Shown here: piece after piece, positions 9,030 to 16,148 of the stretch | Position numbering within the stretch: position 1 is the first letter of the stretch | How the letters are laid out: every line of letters starts with the position of its first letter | NCBI RefSeq assembly: GCF_041346945.1 | Contig: NZ_CP166850.1 | Span: 7,734,501-7,798,500, forward strand | Length of the DNA stretch: 64,000 bases | Direction of reading: 5' to 3' | Source of the DNA: Amycolatopsis sp. cg9 | GTDB taxonomy: Bacteria; Actinomycetota; Actinomycetes; Mycobacteriales; Pseudonocardiaceae | The notes under the pieces: generated by a model | The model's database searches: none | Told to the model about the DNA's origin: nothing | Seen by the model: only the letters and a program-made list of their open reading frames with translations | Position numbers and translations under genes: made by a program

Positions 9030-12000
9030 CCGGGATGCGCGTGGCGATCGTCGGGATGTCGGTGCTGCTGCCCGGGGCCCCGGACCTGGCCGCCTACTGG
9101 CGCAACCTCGCCGGCGGCGTCGACGCCATCACCGAGGTCCCGCCGGAGAAGTGGGACGGCACGCACTACGCGCCGGACGAGCGGCGGGCCGACCGGGTCT
9201 ACTGCCGCCGCGGCGGGTTCGTCGACGAGCTGGCCGAAGTGGACGTCACCGGGTTCGGGATCATGCCGAACTCCGTGCCCGCCACCGAACCCGACCAGCT
9301 GATCGCGCTGCGGGTCGCCGCGCAGGCCCTCGCCGACGCCGGCGGCCCGGACCGCCTGCCCGCGGACCGGGCGAAGGTCGGCGTGGTGCTCGGCCGCGGC
9401 GGCTACCTGACACCCGGTCTCGTCCGGCTCGACCAGCGCGTCCGCACCGCGACCCAGCTGGTCCGCACGCTCGGCGAGCTGATGCCCGGACTCGGCGCGG
9501 ACCAGCTCGACGCCGTCCGGCAGGCCTTCACCGACCAGCTCGGCCCGGAGGCCCCCGAGTCCGCGATCGGGCTGGTGCCCAACCTCGCCGCGTCGCGGCT
9601 GGCCAACCGCCTCGACCTGCGCGGCCCGGCCTACACCGTGGACGCCGCGTGCGCGTCCTCCCTGATCGCCGTCGACCACGCCGTCCGCGAACTCGCGAGC
9701 GGGCGCTGCGACGTCGTCCTCGCCGGCGGCGTGCACCACTGCCACGACATCACCTTCTGGAGCGTCTTCACCCAGCTCGGCGCCCTTTCGCCGACCGAGC
9801 GCATCCGGCCGTTCCACCGCGACGCCGACGGTGTGCTCATCGGCGAAGGCACCGGCGTCGTCGTGCTCAAGCGCCTCGCCGACGCCGAACGGGACGGCGA
9901 CCGCGTCTACGCCGTGATCACCGGGACCGGCGTCGCCTCCGACGGGCGGACCGCGAGCCTCGCCAACCCCGACTCCGGCGGCCAGGTCCGCGCGGTTCGC
10001 CAGGCGTGGGCCGCGGCCGGGCTCGACCCCGCCGAACCGGACTCGATCGGCCTGCTGGAGGCGCACGGCACCGCGACCCCGGCCGGCGACGCGGCCGAGC
10101 TCGCCACTCTCGCGGAGGTCTTCGGCAGCGCCGGCGCCGCCGTGCTCGGCTCGGTCAAGTCGATGATCGGGCACACCATGCCCGCGGCCGGCATCGCCGG
10201 GCTCGTCAAGGCCGCGCTGGCCGTGCACCACGGCGTCCTGCTGCCCACCCTGCACTGCGACGACCCGCACCCCGGCCTCGCGCGGACCCGCTTTTCCACT
10301 TTGGACACCGCGAAGGAGTGGGACGCGGCCGTGCGCCGGGCCGGGGTCAACGCGTTCGGGTTCGGCGGGATCAACGCCCACGTCGTGCTGGAACAGGCCC
10401 CGGGCCGCCCGGTACCCGCCGCCGTCGTCCGCGAACCGGAACGGGTGCTGCGCCTGGCCGCCCGGTCGGCCGGGGAGCTGAGGGACCTGCTCGAGGCGCC
10501 CGGCACGCCGGTGACCGGCGACGGCCCGGTCCGGCTCGGTGTCGTCGACCCGACCGAAAAGCGGCTGGCGCTCGCCCGGAAGGTCCTCGCCCGCGGCCGG
10601 GCCTGGCGGGGCCGCAACGACGTCTGGTTCGCCGACCGCCCGCTGCTCGGGCCGGGCGGCGGGAAGGTCGCCTTCGTGTTCCCCGGCCTGGAGTCGGAGC
10701 TGGCGCTGAACTGCGGCGACGTCGCCCGCCACTTCGGGCTGCCGTGGCGGCACGGGGACGTCGAAGTCGGCGACGTCGGCCGCCAGGGCACGGCGGTGTT
10801 CGAGCTGGGCCGGCTGCTCAACGCCGCGCTCGGCCGGCTGGGCGTCGTCCCGGACGCGGTCGCCGGGCACAGCCTGGGGGAGTGGACGGCGATGGCCGTG
10901 GCCGGCCTGCACGCCGAGGCGGAGGTCGACGCGTTCCTCGCCGGGTTCGACCCCGACGCGCTCGTCGTCCCCGGCCTCGCGTTCGCCGCGATCGGCGCGC
11001 CCGCGCCGCGGGTGACCGAGGAGCTGGCCGGGTGCTCGGACGTCGTGCTCTCCCACGACAACTCGCCCAACCAGGCCATGGTCTGCGGTCCGGCCGCCGC
11101 CGTGACCGCGCTCGTCACGCGGTTCCGCGACGCCGGGATCGTCGCGCAGGTGCTGCCGTTCCGGTCCGGGTTCCACACCCCGATGCTGCGGCCGTACCTG
11201 GACCCGATCCGCGCCGCGGCCGCCCGGTTCACCCTGCACCCGCCGCGGCTGCCGATCTGGTCGGCGACCACGGTCGCGGAGTACCCGGCCGGCGAAGCGG
11301 AAGTCCGCGAGCTGTTCGTGCGGCACCTGCTGGAACCGGTCCGGTTCCGGCCGCTCGTGCGGGCGCTGCACGCCGCCGGGTTCCGCGCGTTCGTCCAGGT
11401 CGGCGCGGGCCAGCTCGGCTCGCTGGTCGGCGACACCCTGCACGGCGAGGAGCACCTGGTCGTGGCGGCGCACTCGGCGCACCGGCCCGGGCTCGCGCAG
11501 CTGCGCCGGGTCGCGACCGCGTTGTGGACCGAGGGCGCCGGCCTCGACTTCGGCCGGCTGCCCGGCGAACGCGGGGTGCCGTCGAAGGCGGTCAAGCTGG
11601 ACCTCGGCGGCCGCCTGATCTCCCTCGACGAAGGCGTCCGCGCGCGCATCGCCCTCCCGGCCCGCCGATCCACAGTGGACGACCTGGCCGGGAAGGGCCC
11701 GCTCGCCGCGGAACTCGCCGCCCTGCTGACCGACACGGCCCAGCTGGCGTCCACCGCCCTCGCCGGTGCCGCACTTTCACGTGAAAGTGCGGACCCAGGT
11801 GATCACTTTCACGTGAAAGTGCCGAGGGAGCTGGACACGACGCTCGAGGTGTCGGTCGAGGCGATGCCGTACCTGCTCGACCACTGCTTCTTCAAGCAGC
11901 CGCCGGGAGCCGACCCGGGCGACCGCTGGCCGGTCGTCCCGGCGACGACGGTGATCGACCACCTGATGGGGTTCGCCGAGCGGGCCGCGCCCGGCTGCCG

Positions 12001-13330
12001 CGCGGTCGCGGTGCACGACGTCCGGCTCACGCAGTGGATCACCGCGGTCCCGGCGGTCAGCGTGGGCGTCCGGGTCCGCCCGCACGGCCCCGGCCGGGTC
12101 CTCGCCGCGCTGGACGGCTACTCCCAGGCCGTCGTGGAGCTCGCCCCGGCCCACCCGGGCGGCGCACCGGCCCCGTGGCGCTTCCCCGCGTCGGCGGAGC
12201 AGGTCCCCGAGACGACGGCCGCCGAACTGTACGCCGACCGCTGGATGTTCCACGGGCCGCGCTTCCAGGGCGTCATAGAGCTGACCGCCGTCGGCGAGCG
12301 GCACGTCCGGGCCGTGCTGACCACGCCCGCCGCGCCCGGCGCACTGCTCGACAACGTCGGCCAGGTGCTCGGCTACTGGATCATGTCCCGGCTGGCCGAA
12401 CGCACCACCGTGTTCCCGGTGGCGATGCGCGAAATCCGGTTCCACGGCCCGCACCCGGCGCCGGGGGAGCGGCTGGAGTGCCTGGTGAAGATCACCGGGC
12501 TGACCGGGGAATTCCTCGACGCCGACATGCAGCTCGTCCACGACGGAGCGGTGTGGGCCGAGTTCACCGGCTGGCGCGACCGCCGGTTCGACAGCACCGC
12601 GCACATCCGCCAGGCCGACCGGACGCCCGAGCGCTCGACGCTGTCGATCGAGCAGCCGGGCGGCTGGGCGCTGGTGCACGAGCAGTGGCCGGACCTGGCC
12701 ACCCGCGAGCTGATCATGCGCAACTACCTCGCCGGCGCCGAGCGCGACGCCTACGAACGCCGTCCGCCGCGCGGGCGGCGGCAGTGGCTGCTCGGCCGGA
12801 TCGCCGCGAAGGACGCCGTCCGCCAGTACCTCTGGGCGCGCGGCGAGCCGGCGATGTTCCCGGCCGAGCTGCGCGTCGGCAACGACGACGCCGGGCGCCC
12901 GTTCGTGACCGGCGCCTACGGCCGGGAGCTGCCGCCGCTGACGATCTCGGTGGCGCACCGGGCCGAGGCGGGCGTGGCGATCGCCCGGCCCGGGCCCTGC
13001 GGCATCGACGTCGAAGAGGTCGGGGCGCGGCGGGAATCCACTGTGGACGCCGCGCTGGGTGCGGCCGAGCAGGCCTTGTTCGCGGGCTTGCCCGGCGATC
13101 CGGAACGGTGGTTCGCCCGCTTCTGGACGGCGAAGGAAGCCGTCGCGAAGCTGCTCGGGACCGGCCTGCGCGGCGAGCCCCGCGACTTCGAAGTCGTCGC
13201 GGCCGCGCCGGCGGAGCTCACCGTCCGCGCCGCCGGGCGGGACCACCTCGTCCACTGCGCCGACGCCGACCGGCCGCCGCGCCGCTACGTCGTCGCCTGG
13301 ACCGAAGAGACGAAGGAGACAGCCGGATGA
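9026..13330 (+). CDS. Iterative type I synthase KS-AT-DH with C-terminal phosphopantetheinyl transferase
   Basis: This 1434-residue partner of the upstream synthase has four regions. The KS (1-~470) has Cys209 in DAACASS plus LEAHGTAT and SMIGHTM. The AT-like domain (~545-830) has GHSLGE with Ser616. The dehydratase region (~925-1180) is a double hotdog with His953 in LLDHCFF and WMFHGPRFQG in the second half. The last ~170 residues form an Sfp-type 4'-phosphopantetheinyl transferase with GIDVEEV and WTAKEAVAK. The fused transferase could activate the ACPs of this locus, the role PfaE has in PUFA systems and the C-terminal domain has in enediyne synthases. It starts at a GTG overlapping the previous stop and ends in an ATGA overlap with the ACP gene. 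Which KS elongates cannot be settled, as both have intact cysteines. Confidence 0.87.
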   Translation: MTGMRVAIVGMSVLLPGAPDLAAYWRNLAGGVDAITEVPPEKWDGTHYAPDERRADRVYCRRGGFVDELAEVDVTGFGIMPNSVPATEPDQLIALRVAAQALADAGGPDRLPADRAKVGVVLGRGGYLTPGLVRLDQRVRTATQLVRTLGELMPGLGADQLDAVRQAFTDQLGPEAPESAIGLVPNLAASRLANRLDLRGPAYTVDAACASSLIAVDHAVRELASGRCDVVLAGGVHHCHDITFWSVFTQLGALSPTERIRPFHRDADGVLIGEGTGVVVLKRLADAERDGDRVYAVITGTGVASDGRTASLANPDSGGQVRAVRQAWAAAGLDPAEPDSIGLLEAHGTATPAGDAAELATLAEVFGSAGAAVLGSVKSMIGHTMPAAGIAGLVKAALAVHHGVLLPTLHCDDPHPGLARTRFSTLDTAKEWDAAVRRAGVNAFGFGGINAHVVLEQAPGRPVPAAVVREPERVLRLAARSAGELRDLLEAPGTPVTGDGPVRLGVVDPTEKRLALARKVLARGRAWRGRNDVWFADRPLLGPGGGKVAFVFPGLESELALNCGDVARHFGLPWRHGDVEVGDVGRQGTAVFELGRLLNAALGRLGVVPDAVAGHSLGEWTAMAVAGLHAEAEVDAFLAGFDPDALVVPGLAFAAIGAPAPRVTEELAGCSDVVLSHDNSPNQAMVCGPAAAVTALVTRFRDAGIVAQVLPFRSGFHTPMLRPYLDPIRAAAARFTLHPPRLPIWSATTVAEYPAGEAEVRELFVRHLLEPVRFRPLVRALHAAGFRAFVQVGAGQLGSLVGDTLHGEEHLVVAAHSAHRPGLAQLRRVATALWTEGAGLDFGRLPGERGVPSKAVKLDLGGRLISLDEGVRARIALPARRSTVDDLAGKGPLAAELAALLTDTAQLASTALAGAALSRESADPGDHFHVKVPRELDTTLEVSVEAMPYLLDHCFFKQPPGADPGDRWPVVPATTVIDHLMGFAERAAPGCRAVAVHDVRLTQWITAVPAVSVGVRVRPHGPGRVLAALDGYSQAVVELAPAHPGGAPAPWRFPASAEQVPETTAAELYADRWMFHGPRFQGVIELTAVGERHVRAVLTTPAAPGALLDNVGQVLGYWIMSRLAERTTVFPVAMREIRFHGPHPAPGERLECLVKITGLTGEFLDADMQLVHDGAVWAEFTGWRDRRFDSTAHIRQADRTPERSTLSIEQPGGWALVHEQWPDLATRELIMRNYLAGAERDAYERRPPRGRRQWLLGRIAAKDAVRQYLWARGEPAMFPAELRVGNDDAGRPFVTGAYGRELPPLTISVAHRAEAGVAIARPGPCGIDVEEVGARRESTVDAALGAAEQALFAGLPGDPERWFARFWTAKEAVAKLLGTGLRGEPRDFEVVAAAPAELTVRAAGRDHLVHCADADRPPRRYVVAWTEETKETAG
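11669..11679. repeat. TCCACAGTGGA palindrome in the AT-DH linker
   Basis: It encodes Ser-Thr-Val within RRSTVDDLAG, about 100 bases before the larger palindrome pair in the same linker. Confidence 0.7.
11771..11821. repeat. Paired CACTTTCACGTGAAAGTG palindromes inside the synthase gene
   Basis: A 20-base perfect palindrome (11771-11790) and an 18-base perfect palindrome (11804-11821) flank a 13-base spacer that contains CCCAGGTG. The pair is in frame and encodes ALSRESADPGDHFHVKVP in the linker before the dehydratase. The same architecture, with the spacer inverted, occurs between genes at 18187-18240, so this is one repeat family and not a protein feature. The AT-rich cores stand out from the surrounding gene. 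Confidence 0.85.
13037..13047. repeat. TCCACTGTGGA palindrome in the PPTase region
   Basis: It encodes Ser-Thr-Val inside RRESTVDAALG, within the transferase domain and between its GIDVEEV and WTAKEAVAK motifs. Confidence 0.7.
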
Positions 13331-13632
13331 GCGTCGAGACCACGGCCACGGACGAGGAAACCGTCCTCGCGCAGCTGGCGGGGATGCTTCGGGAACTGCT
13401 GGCGGAGTACGGCCTGGACGACGCCGAGATCACGATGGACACGACGTTCCACGACGACCTCGAACTGGAGAGCGTCGACCTGGTGGCGCTGTCGGGGCAG
13501 CTGCGCGAGCACTACGGCGACCGCGTCAACTTCGCGACCTTCATCGCCGAGCGGGACCTCGACGAGATCATCGCGCTGACCGTCGGCGAGCTCGTCCGGT
13601 ACACCGTCGCCTCGCTGCGGGCTACCGCGTGA
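13327..13632 (+). CDS. Discrete acyl carrier protein
   Basis: This 101-residue acidic protein has the carrier-protein motif DLELESVDLVAL, with Ser49 as the expected phosphopantetheine site. It starts in the stop of the upstream synthase (ATGA) and ends in a GTGA overlap with the hydrolase, so it is translated as part of the operon. Its motif (LESVDL) differs from the LSVDSIKR motif of the built-in ACPs. It probably serves a separate step such as starter loading or transfer to a tailoring enzyme, which is inferred. The fused transferase of the neighbouring synthase could activate it. Confidence 0.88.
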   Translation: MSVETTATDEETVLAQLAGMLRELLAEYGLDDAEITMDTTFHDDLELESVDLVALSGQLREHYGDRVNFATFIAERDLDEIIALTVGELVRYTVASLRATA

Positions 13633-14435
13633 GCCGGATCCGGGCGGGCGAGCTGGACGTGCACGTCCAGCGGCTCACGCCCGACGTGCCGCTCGACGGG
13701 GACGCGCCGCTCGTGGTGTGCGTCCACGGCCTGCTGACCGACAGCCTCGCCAGCTACTACTTCACCCTCGGCCCGGCGCTGGCCGCGCGCGGCCTCGACG
13801 TCCTGATGTACGACCTGCGGGGCCACGGCCGCACGACGCGCCCGGAATCGGGGTACCGGCTGGAGGAGTTCGTCGACGACCTCGTCGCCGTCCTCGACGC
13901 CTGCGGTGCGACGCGGCCGGTGCACGTGGTCGGCAACTCCTTCGGCGCGTCGGTGGCGTTCGGGCTGGCCGCCGCCCGGCCGGACCGGGTCGCGAGCGTC
14001 ATCGCGATCGAGGGCGAACCACCGACCGCGGCGTGGACGCAGCACATGGCGGACGGCCTCGCGGACGCCAAGACCCGGCTGGCGATCGACGAGGTGATCG
14101 GCTGGATCGCGGACAACCACGGCGCGCACACCGCGCGGCTGTCGAAGGCCGCGCACCGGATCCTGGAGACCACGACCATCGCCGAGGACGTCCCGCGCAG
14201 CGCGACCATCGCGGCGGACCTGTCGGCCGTGCGCTGCCCGGTGTTCGCGATCTTCGGCGGTGACTCCGGGCTGGCCGCCCAGGTCCCGGACTTCGAGGCG
14301 AACCTGCCGCGCTGCCGGTGCACCGTGCTGGCCGACCAGGGGCATTCGGTGCTGGTGGAGCGGACCGCCGAGGTGATCGACCTGGTTTTCGAGTGGGTCC
14401 GCGACACCTCGCGCGCGCCGGCCCGGGTGCGGTAG
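13629..14435 (+). CDS. Alpha/beta hydrolase (possible chain-release enzyme)
   Basis: This 268-residue hydrolase has the oxyanion HGLLTDS segment, nucleophile Ser104 in GNSFGA and catalytic His239 in DQGHSVLV. It has no signal peptide, so it acts in the cytoplasm. It is locked into the synthase operon by GTGA with the ACP and by a one-base overlap of its TAG stop with the glycosyltransferase GTG. Neither synthase has a thioesterase domain, so a role in releasing the acyl chain or hydrolysing a thioester is likely. The family alone would also allow an esterase acting on the finished product. Confidence 0.8.
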   Translation: MSRIRAGELDVHVQRLTPDVPLDGDAPLVVCVHGLLTDSLASYYFTLGPALAARGLDVLMYDLRGHGRTTRPESGYRLEEFVDDLVAVLDACGATRPVHVVGNSFGASVAFGLAAARPDRVASVIAIEGEPPTAAWTQHMADGLADAKTRLAIDEVIGWIADNHGAHTARLSKAAHRILETTTIAEDVPRSATIAADLSAVRCPVFAIFGGDSGLAAQVPDFEANLPRCRCTVLADQGHSVLVERTAEVIDLVFEWVRDTSRAPARVR

Positions 14436-15601
14436 TGGCCCGGTTCCTGTTCGTCGTCCCGCCGCTGGTCGGGCACGTCAACCCGGCCGCCGGCGTGGCG
14501 GGCGAGCTCACCGCGCGCGGGCACGAAGTCGCCTGGGCGGGCCACGACGAGCTGCTGTGGCGGCTGGCCGGCCCGGACGCGCTCGTGTTCTCGTGCGCCG
14601 TGCCACCGGAGGTCCCCGAGCGCCCGCCGGACCTCAAGGGGCCCGCCGCGCTGCGGTTCCTCTGGCAGGACTTCCTCGTCCCGCTGGCCGACGCCATGGC
14701 GCCCGGAGTGGCCACCGCGCTGGACGTGTTCGAGCCGCACGTGGTGGTCGCCGACCAGCAGGCGCTGGCCGGCGGGCTGCTCGCCGAAGCGCACGGCCTG
14801 CCGTGGGTCACCTCGGCGACCACGTCGGCCGAGCTGGTCGACCCCCTGGCCGGGATGCCGAAGGTGGCCGGCTGGGTCGGCGAGCTGCTCGACGGCCTGC
14901 GCGCCCGGATCGCCGGCGGCCGCGGCACGGCCGACCCCCGGTTCTCCCCGCACGGCGTGCTCGCCTTCACCACCCGCGAACTGCTCGGCGCGGCCGCGCT
15001 GCCGCCGCGGGTCCGGCTGGTCGGCCCGGCCCTCGGCACCCGGCCGTCCACAAGCGACTTCCCGTGGGAGTGGCTCGACCCGCTCCGCCCGGCCGTGCTC
15101 GTCTCCCTCGGCACGGCGAACACCGGCGCGGGTGTGGAATTCCTGGCGGCGACGGCGGAGGCGTTCGCCGGCCTGCCCGCCCGCGCGGTGATCGCCGACC
15201 CGGGCGGGGTGCTCGGCGCGGTCCCGCCCAACGTCCTCGTGCGGCCCTCGGTCCCGCAGCTGCCGCTGCTCGCGCGGGTCGACGCGGTGCTGTGCCACGC
15301 GGGCCACAACACGGTGTGCGAGGCGCTGTGGCACGGCCTGCCGCTGGTGGTCGCGCCGATCCGCGACGACCAGCCGATCGTGGCGGCCCAGGTGGTCGCC
15401 GCGGGCGCGGGGATCCGCCTGCGCTTCGGCCGCGCCGACCGCGCGCGGATCACCACGGCGCTCGAGGAAGTGCTGACGGAGCCGTCGTACCGCCGTGCGG
15501 CCGAGGCGGTGGCGGCTTCGTTCCACGCGGCGGGCGGCAGCGCCGCGGCGGCCGGGCACCTCGAGCAGCTCGCGCTGGAGAGCCTGCTGCCGGGAACTTG
15601 A
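14435..15601 (+). CDS. UGT/MGT-family glycosyltransferase
   Basis: This 388-residue GT-B enzyme resembles macrolide and antibiotic glycosyltransferases. The N-terminal half has FVVPPLVGHVNP, typical of acceptor-binding domains. The C-terminal donor domain has DAVLCHAGHNTVCEALWHGLPLVVAPIRDDQ, the usual HxG...E...G.P nucleotide-sugar signature. The GTG start overlaps the hydrolase stop, so it closes the tightly overlapping operon. It probably glycosylates the lipid or polyketide made by the two synthases. No sugar-nucleotide biosynthesis genes lie nearby, so the donor is likely a common UDP- or dTDP-sugar from general metabolism, which is inferred. Confidence 0.85.
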   Translation: MARFLFVVPPLVGHVNPAAGVAGELTARGHEVAWAGHDELLWRLAGPDALVFSCAVPPEVPERPPDLKGPAALRFLWQDFLVPLADAMAPGVATALDVFEPHVVVADQQALAGGLLAEAHGLPWVTSATTSAELVDPLAGMPKVAGWVGELLDGLRARIAGGRGTADPRFSPHGVLAFTTRELLGAAALPPRVRLVGPALGTRPSTSDFPWEWLDPLRPAVLVSLGTANTGAGVEFLAATAEAFAGLPARAVIADPGGVLGAVPPNVLVRPSVPQLPLLARVDAVLCHAGHNTVCEALWHGLPLVVAPIRDDQPIVAAQVVAAGAGIRLRFGRADRARITTALEEVLTEPSYRRAAEAVAASFHAAGGSAAAAGHLEQLALESLLPGT

Positions 15602-15639
15602 GGGTTCACCGCGAAAATCGCCCGGGCTACGGTGCCGGG

Positions 15640-16119
15640 ATGACTGTTTCCGTGTGCGCTCCGAGTGACGTCCCGGCGCTGGTGGCTTCGGCCGCGGCCC
15701 TGTTCGCCGAAGACGGCGGCCGTCGCGATCCGTTCATGGACACCGGCTGGCCCGCGCGCGAAGGCCAGGCCTACTACGCCGGCCTCGTCGAAGACCCGGC
15801 CTGCCTGTGCCTGCTCGCCGCCGGCGGGCACCTGATCGGGCGGCTGCGACCCGCCGACCCGCTACGGCCCGGCGCGGTGCGCGCGGTGCTGGAAAGCATG
15901 CGGGTCGGCCCGGAACACCGCCGGTCCGGCGCCGGCGCCGAACTGGTCGCGGCTTTCCTCTACTGGGCAAGGGACAACGGCGCGAACGACGTCACCGTCA
16001 CGGCCTACGCGGCCAACCACGGTGCGCTCGAGTTCTACCGCGCGCAGGGCTTCGAGCCGTTCGAAGTGGTGCTGCGTCACCGGAACGAGTGGCTATCCAC
16101 AGTGGACCCGGCGCACTAG
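15640..16119 (+). CDS. GNAT-family N-acetyltransferase
   Basis: This 159-residue protein has the GNAT core: a beta strand AVLESMRVGPEHRRSGAGAELVAAFLYWA carrying the acetyl-CoA loop (RRSGAGA) and a late AYAANHGALEFYRAQGFEPF, the classic motif B. It stands 38 bases after the glycosyltransferase with no overlap, so it may be outside the synthase operon. The acceptor cannot be predicted. Its last codons contain one of the TCCACAGTGGA palindromes. Confidence 0.8.
   Translation: MTVSVCAPSDVPALVASAAALFAEDGGRRDPFMDTGWPAREGQAYYAGLVEDPACLCLLAAGGHLIGRLRPADPLRPGAVRAVLESMRVGPEHRRSGAGAELVAAFLYWARDNGANDVTVTAYAANHGALEFYRAQGFEPFEVVLRHRNEWLSTVDPAH
16096..16106. repeat. TCCACAGTGGA palindrome at the GNAT 3' end
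   Basis: It encodes Ser-Thr-Val in the final WLSTVDPAH of the acetyltransferase. Confidence 0.7.
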
Positions 16120-16148
16120 CCTCGGAGGCCGAGCGAGGAGGGCGCGAG

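Noticed and set aside
15640..16119. GNAT as a tailoring gene of the synthase locus
   Set aside because: It has no overlap with the operon and generic family membership, so the link was left open and not claimed.
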